Source: Salifodinibacter halophilus (lineage in GTDB: Bacteria; Pseudomonadota; Gammaproteobacteria; Nevskiales; Salinisphaeraceae). Taken from it: 64,000 bases of DNA. The position numbers and the translations under genes were made by a program. Positions 39,359-49,477 of this stretch are shown piece after piece. Below the pieces are notes generated by a model that was given only the letters and a program-made list of their open reading frames with translations, made no database searches and was not told where the DNA came from. How positions within the stretch are numbered: the first letter of the stretch is position 1; each line of letters opens with the position of its first letter. The stretch covers positions 558,001 to 622,000 of the forward strand of contig JABEEB010000001.1 of the NCBI GenBank assembly GCA_012999515.1. The letters are read 5' to 3'.

Positions 39359-40168
39359 ATGCGCTGGGCGGCAGCAATCGAATACGACGGCGGCGCCTAT
39401 CATGGCTGGCAACGCCAGCCCGGGCACCCGACGATCCAGGCTGAAGTCGAACACGCGATCGGGCGCGTGGCCAACGCACCGATAACCGTCGTGTGCAGTG
39501 GACGAACGGACGCCGGCGTGCACGCCGGTGCACAAATCGTTCACTTCGACAGCAGCGCGCGTCGATCCGCCGATGCCTGGCTTTTGGGCAGCAATCGCTA
39601 CCTACCACCGGATATTGCCCCACAGTGGTTCGTGCCGGTCGCCGACGATTTTCACGCCCGCTACGATGCGTATGCGCGTGATTATCACTACGCATTGCTT
39701 GACCGACCGGCGCCGACCGCGCTCTGGCGTAATCGTGCATGGCATGTTCACCACCGACTGGACATTGATGCCATGCGTGAAGCGGCCCAGGTGCTCATTG
39801 GCGAACACGACTTCAGCGCGTTTCGGGCTTCTGCCTGCCAGGCGCATACGCCGTGGCGTAATTTGCACCATGTCTGGATGGAGAGAAATGGCGACTGGCT
39901 ATCAGTTTGTATCCGAGCCAACGCGTTTCTCCACCATATGGTTCGCAACATCGTCGGTAGCTTGGTACAAGTCGGGCGAGGGCGGCGCGAGCCCGCATGG
40001 CTTGGTGCGGTTTTGGCCGGCAAAGACCGGCGACTGGCCGGCGCGACCGCGCCGGCACATGGGCTGACGCTGATGCATGTCCATTATCCAAGCGACAGTG
40101 GGCTGCCGCGAGCATCAGTCGACACGCTTGATACAGGTGGCCAGCACCCTATGGCTGGCGAATGCTAG
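39359..40168 (+). CDS. truA: tRNA pseudouridine synthase A
   Basis: TruA makes pseudouridine at positions 38-40 of tRNA anticodon arms. The ATG at 39359 (MRWAAAIEYDGGAYHGWQRQ) gives 269 residues, the normal size; AGGCGGA lies just upstream. The catalytic aspartate is in CSGRTDAGVHAGAQ and the second conserved block is FLHHMVRNIVGSLVQVG. It is followed by trpF. Confidence 0.96.
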   Translation: MRWAAAIEYDGGAYHGWQRQPGHPTIQAEVEHAIGRVANAPITVVCSGRTDAGVHAGAQIVHFDSSARRSADAWLLGSNRYLPPDIAPQWFVPVADDFHARYDAYARDYHYALLDRPAPTALWRNRAWHVHHRLDIDAMREAAQVLIGEHDFSAFRASACQAHTPWRNLHHVWMERNGDWLSVCIRANAFLHHMVRNIVGSLVQVGRGRREPAWLGAVLAGKDRRLAGATAPAHGLTLMHVHYPSDSGLPRASVDTLDTGGQHPMAGEC

Positions 40169-40180
40169 ACTAACCAACCA

Positions 40181-40849
40181 ATGACGCAACGTTACGGTCG
40201 CTCTATCCGCCGGGTTCGCACCAAGATATGCGGCGTGCGCACTGTTGAGGACGCACTAGCTGCGGTCGAAGCGGGCGCCGACGCCGTCGGGCTGGTGTTC
40301 TATGCTGGCAGCTCGCGCGCAATTGACGTTGAAACCGCAAACCAGATCAGTCGGGCGCTGCCACCGTTTGTGAGCCGTGTTGCCTTGTTTCTGGACGCTG
40401 ATGCGAACGACGTAGCCGACGTTGTGGATAGCGTGCGGCCAAACGTCCTGCAATTTCACGGTCGCGAGAGCCCAGGCTATTGCCGGCAATTCGGCCTTGA
40501 CTACGTCAAAACCGTGCCTATGGGCGATGCTGACGTCGATGTCGGTGATTGGGCGGAAAGCTTTGATGATGCCGACGCATTGTTATTGGACGCCAATACC
40601 GCCGGTGCAACTGGTGGTGCTGGCACGTGTTTCGATTGGGACTTCGTCGACGGGTTGCCGGATACACCGTTGATCGTCGCGGGCGGACTCGGCCCCGACA
40701 ATGTCGCCGAATCCATCCGAACGTTTGACCCGTACGCCGTCGATGTCAGCAGCGGTGTGGAAGACGCCGATGGCAATAAATCGCCGTCGCGCATGCGTGC
40801 CTTCGTCGACGCTGTACTGGCGACACATCCAACCATCCGGCAGGCATAG
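40181..40849 (+). CDS. trpF: Phosphoribosylanthranilate isomerase
   Basis: TrpF performs the third dedicated step of tryptophan synthesis, an Amadori rearrangement. The 222-residue TIM barrel has the catalytic cysteine in [16 protein letters not shown] and the aspartate in [15 protein letters not shown], with the phosphate site ILVAGGLGP-type sequence [13 protein letters not shown]. About 13 residues precede the usual start. trpB follows after 8 bases. Confidence 0.95.
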   Translation: MTQRYGRSIRRVRTKICGVRTVEDALAAVEAGADAVGLVFYAGSSRAIDVETANQISRALPPFVSRVALFLDADANDVADVVDSVRPNVLQFHGRESPGYCRQFGLDYVKTVPMGDADVDVGDWAESFDDADALLLDANTAGATGGAGTCFDWDFVDGLPDTPLIVAGGLGPDNVAESIRTFDPYAVDVSSGVEDADGNKSPSRMRAFVDAVLATHPTIRQA

Positions 40850-40857
40850 ACAACGCC

Positions 40858-42102
40858 ATGGCCACATCCGACAGCCAGGCCGGGAATAATCCGGCGGCCG
40901 CCACGCCTCTTGAATCGCTGCCCGACGCGCGGGGCCATTTCGGCCCTTACGGCGGTCGCTTTGTCGCCGAGACGCTCATGGCGCCGCTTTACGAACTGGA
41001 GGCCGCTTACGCGTCGGCGATGAACGATCCGGATTTCGCGCGTGATCTGGCCCGCGACCTGTCCGACTTCGTCGGTCGTCCGACACCGCTCTATCACGCG
41101 GCAGCTTTGTCAGCCGAGGCCGGCGGCGCGCAAATTTGGCTCAAACGTGAGGATCTGGCCCATACCGGCGCCCACAAGATCAATAACACCGTCGGCCAGG
41201 CACTGCTTGCCCAACGCATGGGCAAAACACGGATCGTTGCCGAAACCGGCGCGGGTCAGCACGGCATCGCCACGGCCTCGGTCGCGGCACGCCTCGGGCT
41301 AGAGTGTGTCATCTACATGGGCAGCGAGGACATGCGCCGGCAGGCGACCAATGTCTACCGGATGCGATTGGTCGGTGCCGAGGTGCGCAGCGTCAACGCC
41401 GGCTCGAAAACGTTGAAAGACGCCATGAACGAGGCTCTGCGCGATTGGGTCACCAACGTCGATGACACGTTCTACATTATCGGTACCGTCGCCGGGCCGC
41501 ACCCGTATCCGCAGATGGTGCGCGATTTTCAGTCCGTTATCGGGCGCGAGGCGCGCGAGCAAGTCGCTAACGCACAATTTGGCGGCTTGCCGGATGCGTT
41601 GGTGGCCTGTGTTGGTGGCGGCTCCAACGCGCTCGGACTGTTTTATCCATTTCTCGACGACGCCGTCGCATGTTACGGCGTCGAAGCGGGCGGCAAAGGC
41701 GTGGCCAGCGGTCAGCATGCCGCACCGCTAGCCGAAGGCCAGTCGGGTGTGCTGCACGGCAACCGCACCTACGTCATGCAGGATGAAAACGGGCAGGTGC
41801 TGGGCACACACTCGGTTTCGGCCGGTCTCGACTATCCGGGCGTTGGTCCTGAGCACGCTTGGCTGAAAGACAAAGGCTTTGTGCACTACGTCAGTATCGA
41901 GGACGCTGAGGCGCTGGATGCGCTCCATGCCACTTGTCGGCGCGAAGGCATCCTGCCAGCACTGGAAACTGCACACGCCATCGCCTATGCACGCGAACTC
42001 GCTGCCAGTATGCGCCCCGATCAAACCATATTGGTGAACTGCTCGGGCCGCGGCGATAAAGATATGGCCAGCGTAGCCGAAGCTGAGGGCACGTCGCTGT
42101 GA
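40858..42102 (+). CDS. trpB: Tryptophan synthase beta chain
   Basis: TrpB condenses indole with serine using PLP. The 414-residue protein has the PLP lysine at about residue 107 in [16 protein letters not shown], the glutamate region [13 protein letters not shown], and the PLP phosphate loop [14 protein letters not shown]. The first about 18 residues are a non-conserved extension. The trpA GTG start overlaps its stop codon. Confidence 0.97.
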   Translation: MATSDSQAGNNPAAATPLESLPDARGHFGPYGGRFVAETLMAPLYELEAAYASAMNDPDFARDLARDLSDFVGRPTPLYHAAALSAEAGGAQIWLKREDLAHTGAHKINNTVGQALLAQRMGKTRIVAETGAGQHGIATASVAARLGLECVIYMGSEDMRRQATNVYRMRLVGAEVRSVNAGSKTLKDAMNEALRDWVTNVDDTFYIIGTVAGPHPYPQMVRDFQSVIGREAREQVANAQFGGLPDALVACVGGGSNALGLFYPFLDDAVACYGVEAGGKGVASGQHAAPLAEGQSGVLHGNRTYVMQDENGQVLGTHSVSAGLDYPGVGPEHAWLKDKGFVHYVSIEDAEALDALHATCRREGILPALETAHAIAYARELAASMRPDQTILVNCSGRGDKDMASVAEAEGTSL

Positions 42103-42950
42103 ACAGACTCGATACGACATTCGCCGCGCTACGCGACACAGGCCAGGCTGCACTGACGCCGTTTATTACCGCGGGCGACCCATCGCCAGACGCAACGCCC
42201 GCCCTCATGCACACCTTGGTTGCCGCCGGCGCCGACGTTATCGAATTGGGCGTGCCATTTTCCGATCCGATGGCCGACGGACCTGCAATCCAATCGGCTT
42301 GTGAGCGTGCGCTGGCCGCCGGCACAACACTAGCCGATGTGCTCGAAATCGTGGCCAAATTTCGCCGCGATGACGACAGCACGCCGGTTATATTGATGGG
42401 CTATTTCAATCCGATCGATGCCATGGGCCTGGCTGCGTTTACCGAACGTGCCACCGCTGCTGGCGTCGACGGCGTACTGGTTGTCGACATGACGGCCGAA
42501 GAAGCACCGGACACGCTCCCCCTTATCGCTGACGCCGGGCTGGCTCCGATATGCCTGGTTGCGCCGACGACCAGTGACGAGCGGATACAGCGCATCTGTA
42601 ACCACGCCGGTGGCTTCGTTTACTATGTCTCGACGAAAGGCGTAACCGGCGGCGAGGGTATCGACACCGCCCGACTCGCCGATGAAATCACACGCATTCG
42701 GCCTTATACGTCGCTACCGGTTGCCGTGGGCTTCGGTGTACGCGAACCGGCCGATGCGGCAGCGGTGGCCAACGTGGCTGACGCTGTGGTCATCGGCAGC
42801 TCACTGGTCCGTCAAGTCGCAACATACAACGGTTCGCTCGATGACACACGCAACCGGCTACACGAGACACTGGCTGCTATGAGACAAGCCATGAATAGTG
42901 CTATGAATAGCATCCCGAAAACATCTAAAACAACGCGCGAGAACGCCTGA
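42099..42950 (+). CDS. trpA: Tryptophan synthase alpha chain
   Basis: TrpA cleaves indole-3-glycerol phosphate and passes indole to TrpB. The 283-residue TIM barrel has the catalytic glutamate and aspartate in [16 protein letters not shown] and the phosphate-binding SSLVRQV region. It starts with GTG overlapping the trpB stop (GTGA) and ends overlapping the accD start, so trpB-trpA-accD are translationally coupled. The C-terminus is about 15 residues longer than E. coli TrpA. Confidence 0.97.
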   Translation: MNRLDTTFAALRDTGQAALTPFITAGDPSPDATPALMHTLVAAGADVIELGVPFSDPMADGPAIQSACERALAAGTTLADVLEIVAKFRRDDDSTPVILMGYFNPIDAMGLAAFTERATAAGVDGVLVVDMTAEEAPDTLPLIADAGLAPICLVAPTTSDERIQRICNHAGGFVYYVSTKGVTGGEGIDTARLADEITRIRPYTSLPVAVGFGVREPADAAAVANVADAVVIGSSLVRQVATYNGSLDDTRNRLHETLAAMRQAMNSAMNSIPKTSKTTRENA

Positions 42951-43825
42951 TGAGCTGGCTAAGAAAACTAGTGCCGTCACAAATGCGTGGCGACCCTGCA
43001 AAGGCAAGTGTTCCGGAGGGACTCTGGGCCAAATGTGACGAATGCGGGGCAATGCTTTATACCGCTGAGATCGAGCGTTCGCTTGGCGTATGCCCGAAAT
43101 GCGACGCCCATCAGCGACTCCCGGCACGGCGGCGGCTGTCGCTTTTTCTGGATAATGACACCGGGCAGCCGATTGCCAGCGATCTCGAAGCGAAGGACCC
43201 ACTCAAGTTTCGCGATTCCAAGAAATACCGCGATCGCATAAGCCAAGCCCAGAAAAAATCCGGTGAACGCGAAGCAATCCTGATGATGAGCGGCAAACTC
43301 AAAGGGATGCCCGTGGTCGCTGGCGCGCTCGATTTCGATTTCATGGGCGGCTCGATGGGCAGTGTCGTAGGCGAAGCATTGGTGCGCGGGGTCGATGCCG
43401 CAGCCGAAAACAACATGCCACTAATCATGTTTTCCGCCAGCGGCGGCGCACGCATGCAGGAAGGGCTGTTCTCGCTTTTGCAGATGGGCAAGACCAGTAC
43501 AGCGCTGAGCCGGCTGACCGATCGGCAGTTGCCATTTATCTCAGTGCTAACCAATCCGACCATGGGCGGTGTAGCGGCGAGCTACGCCATGCTGGGTGAC
43601 GTCAATGTGGCCGAGCCGAAAGCATTGGTTGGTTTTGCCGGGCCGCGGGTGATTGAACAAACCGTGCAACAGACGTTGCCCGAAGGCTTCCAGAGCAGCG
43701 AATTTTTACTCGAACATGGGGCGATCGACATGATCGTGGAGCGGCGAGAAATGCGTAACCGGCTGCACACGATCGTCTCGACATTGACCCAAGCGCCAAC
43801 CAGCGACGAGTCGCCTGCGGCGTGA
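42950..43825 (+). CDS. accD: Acetyl-CoA carboxylase carboxyltransferase subunit beta
   Basis: AccD with AccA transfers carboxyl from biotin to acetyl-CoA, the first step of fatty acid synthesis. The 291-residue protein has the N-terminal zinc ribbon ([23 protein letters not shown], four cysteines) and the carboxyltransferase core [20 protein letters not shown]. It overlaps trpA at the start (TGATG) and folC at the end (GTGA). Confidence 0.97.
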   Translation: MSWLRKLVPSQMRGDPAKASVPEGLWAKCDECGAMLYTAEIERSLGVCPKCDAHQRLPARRRLSLFLDNDTGQPIASDLEAKDPLKFRDSKKYRDRISQAQKKSGEREAILMMSGKLKGMPVVAGALDFDFMGGSMGSVVGEALVRGVDAAAENNMPLIMFSASGGARMQEGLFSLLQMGKTSTALSRLTDRQLPFISVLTNPTMGGVAASYAMLGDVNVAEPKALVGFAGPRVIEQTVQQTLPEGFQSSEFLLEHGAIDMIVERREMRNRLHTIVSTLTQAPTSDESPAA

Positions 43826-45087
43826 CATCCACCGCCGAACGTGACTTGGGCACCTGGCTCGACTGGCAGCTAAGCGTCCATCCCAACGCTATCGATCTCG
43901 GGCTGGCGCGCGTTGGTGAGGTAGGGCGCCGCCTCGACGTTATAAAACCAGCGCCCACAACCGTGCTGGTCGCCGGCACCAACGGCAAAGGGAGTTCCGC
44001 GGCCTGGGTGCGTGCGCTATGGCCGACCGGCCAACGCGTCGGTGTGTTTAGTTCGCCGCATCTGTGGCGCTATAACGAACGCGTAACCGTCGACGGCGTC
44101 ACGGTGGGCGACGACATGATCTGCCGCGCGTTCGAGGCAATCGAGTCCGTGCGTGGCGACACCCGTTTGACTTATTTTGAATACAGCGCGCTTTGCGCAA
44201 TGTGGTGCTTCAAGCAAGCCAGCGTCGACCTGGCCGTGCTGGAAGTCGGGCTCGGCGGGCGACTGGATGCGACCAACATCGTCGACGCCGACGCAGCGCT
44301 CATCACTTCGATCGGGCTGGATCACATGGCATGGCTCGGCACCGATCGTGAGCAGATTGGCGCTGAAAAAGCCGGTGTGATGCGCCCTGAGCGCCCAGTC
44401 GTGATCGCAGACCGTGACCCACCCGCTGTGCTGGCTCAGCACGCCGAAACGGCCGGTTCCGTGCCTGCCCAGATCGGCCGTGAATTTGATCTTGCCGCCG
44501 AAGACACAGGCTGGCAACTCCGCCTGCCACACGAAACATACCGGCTACCAACTTTATCGCTGGGTGTTGTACCGGAAAACTTTGCGGGCGCGGCCGCGCT
44601 AGTGGCGTCGCTTAATAAGCCACTGGCTGCCGAGCAAGTGATGCAGGCATTGCAAAAACCGCCGCATCTGCCTGGACGCTGCCAGATAGTCGACGGAACT
44701 GTGCGCCTGGTCTACGATGTCGGCCACAACACTGAAGCCGTAGCGGTATTGGTCGATCAATTGATGGCATTTCCGGTCCATGGTCGGACCCGCGTCGTGC
44801 TCGGCATGCTTGAAGACAAGCCGGTGGACGAGGTTATCGAGCGTCTGCGCACGGTTGCCGACATGTTCTATCCAGCCGGTCTCGACCAGCGCTCGCCGCG
44901 TGGTCTTGCGGGCAACACATTGGCCAAGCGCATTGGTAAAACCGAAGCCTTTTGGGCAACGGCGCCTGATGCATTCGATGCAGCCTGGGACGATTCGAAC
45001 GCCGGCGACCGTATCGTAGTCTGTGGCTCGTTCCACACCGTTAGCGGTGTGCTAGCCGACAATATAGCGGTTGAATGCACAACATGA
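43822..45087 (+). CDS. folC: Folylpolyglutamate / dihydrofolate synthase
   Basis: FolC makes dihydrofolate from dihydropteroate and adds glutamates to folates. The 421-residue protein has the P-loop [17 protein letters not shown], the omega loop ([13 protein letters not shown]) and the second ATP region [14 protein letters not shown]. The start is GTG overlapping the accD stop. Its last 13 bases overlap the dedD ORF. Confidence 0.96.
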   Translation: MTSTAERDLGTWLDWQLSVHPNAIDLGLARVGEVGRRLDVIKPAPTTVLVAGTNGKGSSAAWVRALWPTGQRVGVFSSPHLWRYNERVTVDGVTVGDDMICRAFEAIESVRGDTRLTYFEYSALCAMWCFKQASVDLAVLEVGLGGRLDATNIVDADAALITSIGLDHMAWLGTDREQIGAEKAGVMRPERPVVIADRDPPAVLAQHAETAGSVPAQIGREFDLAAEDTGWQLRLPHETYRLPTLSLGVVPENFAGAAALVASLNKPLAAEQVMQALQKPPHLPGRCQIVDGTVRLVYDVGHNTEAVAVLVDQLMAFPVHGRTRVVLGMLEDKPVDEVIERLRTVADMFYPAGLDQRSPRGLAGNTLAKRIGKTEAFWATAPDAFDAAWDDSNAGDRIVVCGSFHTVSGVLADNIAVECTT

Positions 45088-45851
45088 ATGACCAAACGAA
45101 AAAACGCGCAGTAGGCCTGGCCGTCCTGATTATCATCGTGGTCGGACTACCATTTTTTCTGACCCACTGTTTTGGGAGTCAGGGCCAGTCGGACAAACAA
45201 GCTAAAACCCACGAGATCAGCCTCAACGCTGACCAAGAGAAACAATCCGGCCAGGCGGACACTACCGAACCGGAACAAACGGAACAAACGGAACAAGAAT
45301 CAAAGAGCTTGGCACAAAGCTTAAGCGAAGAAGGGTCGCGAAACGCGTCCTCCGAAACCAGTTCAACCAAAGAACAACGTACGAGCGGCAGTGCATCCGC
45401 ACCGGACAATGGTGGCCAAGCAACCGCGAGCAATGCAGGCAACGGCCATCAAACGGATCGCGAACGCTCGAGCGCCAGCAATAGCAGCACATCTACAAAC
45501 GCATCCAGCACCCAATCTAGCCAAACCACGGCTGGCAACGTTTCGCAGAAACAAAACGAGTCGTCCGAGGCATCATCGTCCACCGACGACAGTAGTCGCA
45601 ATAAAAACGACAAACCGCAAAGCAGCGGCAAATGGGTTGTTCAAGTTGCCAGCTTCAAATCGCGTGAGAAAGCGAAAAAACTCATTCAAAAGCTACAAGA
45701 TCAATACACGGCGTTCTACGCGAGTGGCGAGGTCAAAGGAACCAGCTACTATCGCGTTCGCGTTGGCCCGTTCAAGAGCCGGGATAAGGCCGATCAAATT
45801 GAAAACAAACTCAAGACGGGCGGCTATAAGCCCTATGTGTCGCACCGCTGA
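45075..45851 (+). CDS. dedD: SPOR-domain cell-division protein (DedD-like)
   Basis: A 258-residue inner-membrane protein. ATG codons at 45075 and 45084 are both possible. One membrane segment (GLAVLIIIVVGLPFFLTH, about residues 14-31) is followed by a long Ser/Thr/Glu/Gln-rich periplasmic linker containing repeated EQT units (about residues 70-80) and a C-terminal SPOR domain of about 75 residues (WVVQVASFKSREKAKKLIQK and YYRVRVGPFKSRDKADQIEN). SPOR domains bind denuded septal peptidoglycan. Position between folC and cvpA matches dedD. Confidence 0.92.
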   Translation: MHNMNDQTKKRAVGLAVLIIIVVGLPFFLTHCFGSQGQSDKQAKTHEISLNADQEKQSGQADTTEPEQTEQTEQESKSLAQSLSEEGSRNASSETSSTKEQRTSGSASAPDNGGQATASNAGNGHQTDRERSSASNSSTSTNASSTQSSQTTAGNVSQKQNESSEASSSTDDSSRNKNDKPQSSGKWVVQVASFKSREKAKKLIQKLQDQYTAFYASGEVKGTSYYRVRVGPFKSRDKADQIENKLKTGGYKPYVSHR

Positions 45852-45896
45852 TACTCGTGTGGCGATCAACCTCCCGATCAACCATGGATTAACGGC

Positions 45897-46424
45897 GTGA
45901 ACTGGGTTGATGCCGCCATTATCCTGATTGTCGCTCTGTCTGCCGGGGTCGGCTTTTTCCGCGGTTTTGGACGTGAGGTATTTGGGCTGGCGATCTGGAT
46001 CCTGGCTTTCTATCTGGCGTTTAACTACGCGACCGAATTATCGGTATTTCTAGCCAGTTGGATCGACACACGTACGCCACGCCTCGTGGCCGCTTTCGGT
46101 GTGATCTTCGTGGCTGTCGTCGTACTCGGTGCCATAGTCAATGTTGCGCTCGGACGACTCATCGACAAGAGCGGGCTGGGGGGAACCGACCGAATCCTCG
46201 GCGTTGGCTTTGGTTTTATCCGTGGCGTCGCGCTGCTCGTGTTCCTCGTTTTGCTTGCAGGTATGACATCAATACCGCAGGACGGATGGTGGCAGCGTTC
46301 GTTACTCATGACGCATTTGGAATCCGGCGCGCTGAAAGCGCGGCCCTATCTACCGCCCGATCTTGCCGACTCGGTCAGTTATCCTGAGCGTGCGGCGAAG
46401 CCTTCTTCACCCCGACAAACCTAG
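45897..46424 (+). CDS. cvpA: CvpA-family membrane protein
   Basis: A 175-residue protein with four membrane segments, start GTG (MNWVDAAIILIVALSAGVGF). CvpA is named for colicin V production and is linked to bile and envelope stress resistance; its biochemical activity is not known. The conserved FRGFGREVFGLAIWILAFYLAF segment and the GFGFIRGVALLV helix are typical. It precedes purF by 12 bases as in E. coli. Confidence 0.93.
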   Translation: MNWVDAAIILIVALSAGVGFFRGFGREVFGLAIWILAFYLAFNYATELSVFLASWIDTRTPRLVAAFGVIFVAVVVLGAIVNVALGRLIDKSGLGGTDRILGVGFGFIRGVALLVFLVLLAGMTSIPQDGWWQRSLLMTHLESGALKARPYLPPDLADSVSYPERAAKPSSPRQT

Positions 46425-46436
46425 ACGCCAGGCGCT

Positions 46437-47951
46437 ATGTGCGGAATCATCGGAACCGTTGCCCATAACCCCGTCAACCAGGAAATTTACGATGCGCTGA
46501 CCGTGGTTCAGCATCGCGGGCAGGATGCGGCCGGCATCGTGACCACGGACGGCCGGCGCATGTATCTGCGCAAAGACAACGGCCTGGTGCGTGACGTCTT
46601 CCGGACCGACCACATGCTGCGGCTGGCCGGTAACGCAGGTATCGGCCATGTCCGCTATCCAACAGCCGGCGTCGAGACGAGCGCCGAAGCACAACCCTTC
46701 TACGTCAATACACCGTACGGCATCTGCCTGGCGCATAACGGCAATCTTACAAATGCCGAGCAACTTTCCGATGAGTTATATCGGACCGACCGGCGACATC
46801 TGAATACCAATTCGGATTCCGAAATTCTGTTGAACGTATTTGCGCACGAACTGATGCGCCATGTGGATCTTGAGCTGTCGCCCAGCGAGATCTTCAAAGC
46901 AATCGGTGCTTTACACCGGCGCTGCAGCGGTGGCTATGCAGCAACCGCGATGATCGCCGATTACGGGGTGATTGGCTTTCGTGATCCACTGGGCATCCGT
47001 CCGCTCGTTTATGGCAAGCGAGAAACTGCGGCCGGCACTGACTACATGATCGCGTCCGAGCCGGTCGCGCTCGACGCCATGGGCTATGAGTTAATCGACG
47101 ACATCAAACCCGGTGAAGCGGCAATCATCACGTTTGACGGTCAACTCCATGTTCACCAGTGCGCCGATAATCCGGCACTGTGCCCGTGTCTTTTTGAATA
47201 TGTCTATCTCGCACGGCCCGACTCGGTCTTGGACAACGTCTACGTCTACAAATCGCGCCTTCGAATGGGCGAACAACTCGCCGACAAGATAGAGCGGGAA
47301 TGGGCGGACCACGATATCGACGTGGTCATTCCCGTACCATCAACCAGCCGTACTTCGGCGCTGGAGCTGGCCGGTCGGCTCGGTGTCAAATACCGCGAAG
47401 GTTTCATCAAGAATCGCTACATTGGCCGGACATTCATCATGCCGGGCCAGGAAAAACGTCAGAAATCGATACGCCAGAAGCTAAACGCCATCGATTTGGA
47501 ATTCGCCGACAAGAATGTGTTGTTAGTCGACGATTCGATCGTTCGGGGCAACACCTCCCGCCAGATCGTCGAGATGGCGCGCGAAGCCGGCGCCAACCGG
47601 GTCTATATGGCGTCCGCAGCGCCGCCAGTACGCTACCCGAATGTTTACGGCATCGACATGCCCACGGCTCAGGAACTGGTCGCACACGGGCGGACCGAGG
47701 CCGAAGTCCGCGAATTCATTGGTGCCGACCGGCTGTTCTACCAGGACATCGAAGGCCTGTACGCAGCGGTGGCTGCCGGCAACAACGAGATGAATCGTTT
47801 CGAAGACTCGGTGTTTACCGGCGACTACGTGACCGCTGATATCAGCAACAACTATCTCGCCCAGCTCGAGCTATTTCGTGGCGAAAGCACACGCGCTAGC
47901 AACGACGCCGACCCTGATAACGCTGTGTTGGACCTGCATAACGCCGAATAA
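46437..47951 (+). CDS. purF: Amidophosphoribosyltransferase
   Basis: PurF commits PRPP to purine synthesis using glutamine. The 504-residue protein starts [14 protein letters not shown]; the cysteine becomes the N-terminal nucleophile after Met removal. The glutaminase NTN domain ([23 protein letters not shown]) is followed by the phosphoribosyltransferase domain with PRPP loop [21 protein letters not shown]. It is the last gene of the folC-dedD-cvpA-purF series. Confidence 0.97.
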   Translation: MCGIIGTVAHNPVNQEIYDALTVVQHRGQDAAGIVTTDGRRMYLRKDNGLVRDVFRTDHMLRLAGNAGIGHVRYPTAGVETSAEAQPFYVNTPYGICLAHNGNLTNAEQLSDELYRTDRRHLNTNSDSEILLNVFAHELMRHVDLELSPSEIFKAIGALHRRCSGGYAATAMIADYGVIGFRDPLGIRPLVYGKRETAAGTDYMIASEPVALDAMGYELIDDIKPGEAAIITFDGQLHVHQCADNPALCPCLFEYVYLARPDSVLDNVYVYKSRLRMGEQLADKIEREWADHDIDVVIPVPSTSRTSALELAGRLGVKYREGFIKNRYIGRTFIMPGQEKRQKSIRQKLNAIDLEFADKNVLLVDDSIVRGNTSRQIVEMAREAGANRVYMASAAPPVRYPNVYGIDMPTAQELVAHGRTEAEVREFIGADRLFYQDIEGLYAAVAAGNNEMNRFEDSVFTGDYVTADISNNYLAQLELFRGESTRASNDADPDNAVLDLHNAE

Positions 47952-47966
47952 CCAAGGACTTCTCAT

Positions 47967-47984
47967 TGCTTATACTTTTAAGCA
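47967..47984. repeat. Hairpin with embedded -10-like sequence before the MDR gene
   Basis: TGCTTA (47967-47972) pairs with TAAGCA (47979-47984) across TACTTT. It touches the GTG at 47985 and occupies the place of a ribosome site. The hairpin also contains TATACT (47971-47976), a good -10 match. It could end purF transcription, start the next gene, or both. Confidence 0.4.
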
Positions 47985-48998
47985 GTGATGACAAAAACGC
48001 CCAGAAATAACCTAGTTCTGCGTTATCGATCGTTTGGGCCGCCAACCGAACAACTCGTACTGGAGCGAAGCGAGTTAGCCAACACGCCTGAGCGTAAGCT
48101 GCGCGTCGCGATGTCGGCAGCGCCAGTCAACCCATCAGATCTGATCCCTGTGAGCGGTGCGTATGCGCATCGGATAAAGCTGCCGGCGGTCGCCGGCTAT
48201 GAAGGTGTGGGGGTCGTGGTGGATGCACCACCTGCGTACGTCCACCTCATAGGAAGGCGCGTCCTGCCATTGCGAGGCGCTGGTACCTGGCAGTGCTTTG
48301 TTGATTGTGATCCAAGCCTGGCCATCCCTGTTCCGGATGACATTGATGACTGCACAGCGGCTCGCAGTTATATCAATCCCATGGCTACGCTTCGGATGTT
48401 AAATACATGGCCTGTGCGTGGAAAACGAGTTCTATTAACAGGCGCTGGATCCAGTTGCGCCAATCTCCTTGGACTCTGGGCGAAACGCCAAGGTGCCGCG
48501 GAGGTCATAGGGGTTTATCGCTCGCATCAACGCCAAGAGCAGCTCAAAGAAATTGGCATCAAACCATTGCCCATTACTGATCGTTCAGCGATTGAACACG
48601 CTGCGGCACAAGTCGATATAACTTTTGATGCGCTTGGCGGCACACTTGCAGCCTCCATCCTCGAGTCAATGGGATATGGCCGCATATTCGTCGCTTATGG
48701 CTTGTTAACTGGCCGTGCCATCATGCCGTCTATGCGGCCTGCAGCCCGGTATCATCGTTTCCATCTCCGGGATGAATTAAAAATAATGACTGCTGGCGTT
48801 TGGCAGCAGCAATTTCTTATGCTCTGGCCCTGGTTGCGCGAATCAGTGCTTCCAGAAACGAAGATGTTTAGTCTCAGGAACTGGTCCCAAGCATATGCCC
48901 AAGCGAGATTGATGGTCCCGTGGGCATCGTTTAAGTTCGGCAACGTTAGCTTTTCACTCGTTTTTGAACTGTTTAATCCGAGCGTGAAAACGAGCTAG
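47985..48998 (+). CDS. Medium-chain oxidoreductase (quinone/enoyl reductase-like MDR)
   Basis: A 337-residue MDR-superfamily protein. The GroES-like domain comes first (APVNPSDLIPVSGAYAHR, then LPAVAGYEGVGVVV), followed by a Rossmann domain with VLLTGAGSSCANLLGLWAK and a GG motif at TFDALGGTLAASILESMGYG. No zinc-binding cysteine cluster is seen, so it belongs with the zinc-free quinone/2-enoyl reductases (NADPH-dependent). GTG 47985 or ATG 47988 start without a Shine-Dalgarno site. It shows more AT-rich codons than its neighbours and is not part of the usual purF context, so it may be an import. Its 3' end overlaps the convergent hslJ-like gene by 45 bases. Confidence 0.8.
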   Translation: MMTKTPRNNLVLRYRSFGPPTEQLVLERSELANTPERKLRVAMSAAPVNPSDLIPVSGAYAHRIKLPAVAGYEGVGVVVDAPPAYVHLIGRRVLPLRGAGTWQCFVDCDPSLAIPVPDDIDDCTAARSYINPMATLRMLNTWPVRGKRVLLTGAGSSCANLLGLWAKRQGAAEVIGVYRSHQRQEQLKEIGIKPLPITDRSAIEHAAAQVDITFDALGGTLAASILESMGYGRIFVAYGLLTGRAIMPSMRPAARYHRFHLRDELKIMTAGVWQQQFLMLWPWLRESVLPETKMFSLRNWSQAYAQARLMVPWASFKFGNVSFSLVFELFNPSVKTS

Positions 48999-49442
48999 CA
49001 CATCACCGTTGGCATCCGAGAGCTTCAGCACGTGGTCGTGGACCTGAGCACGGCGGGTTTTTTTGAGTGCTTGGGTGAACGCACTTTCCATTTGCATGTC
49101 GCCACGACAAAACATCCGGGTCTGGGCGACAGACTTGAATCGCAGATGCTTGCCGCCACGTTGGTACTGTCCGTGGATATCGTTGCAACCGGCAAATCCC
49201 TGAAACCGGTGGTTGGCCTTGGTTAGCAGGATGTACGGCTGACGTTTGTCCTCGCCGGTTTCGATCGATCGACCAGCGATGCTCGTGGCTTGCCAATAAG
49301 TGCTGACGAGTTTGCTCTTCGGCGTGGCACCACCGCCGAACGGCGTCGTCGCCTGACAGCCAGCCAGTATGGCCACTCCTGCCATCGCTGCTGCCGCGCC
49401 CAGAGCGCCTCGAAAACAATACCGGCCTAAGTCACTTTTCAT
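48954..49442 (-). CDS. META/HslJ-domain lipoprotein
   Basis: A 162-residue protein from the ATG at 49442; upstream in-frame codons overlap the MATE gene and lack homology. A lipoprotein signal peptide ends at the lipobox ILAGC (cysteine 29). The META/DUF306 domain follows, with the characteristic FQGFAGCNDIHGQY and a second cysteine in QTRMFCRGDMQMESAF. HslJ-type proteins are outer-membrane-linked factors tied to heat shock and novobiocin tolerance; the mechanism is unknown. It is divergent from the MATE gene. Confidence 0.85.
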   Translation of the reverse strand: MKSDLGRYCFRGALGAAAAMAGVAILAGCQATTPFGGGATPKSKLVSTYWQATSIAGRSIETGEDKRQPYILLTKANHRFQGFAGCNDIHGQYQRGGKHLRFKSVAQTRMFCRGDMQMESAFTQALKKTRRAQVHDHVLKLSDANGDVLARFHARIKQFKNE

Positions 49443-49477
49443 GTTGTACAAAAATCCATTGCTTGAAAGGGCCTGTT

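Noticed and set aside
45310-45640. Ser/Asn/Thr-rich stretch in dedD as a tandem repeat or alternative gene
   Set aside because: It is the normal low-complexity periplasmic linker between the membrane helix and SPOR domain; antisense frames there are artefacts.
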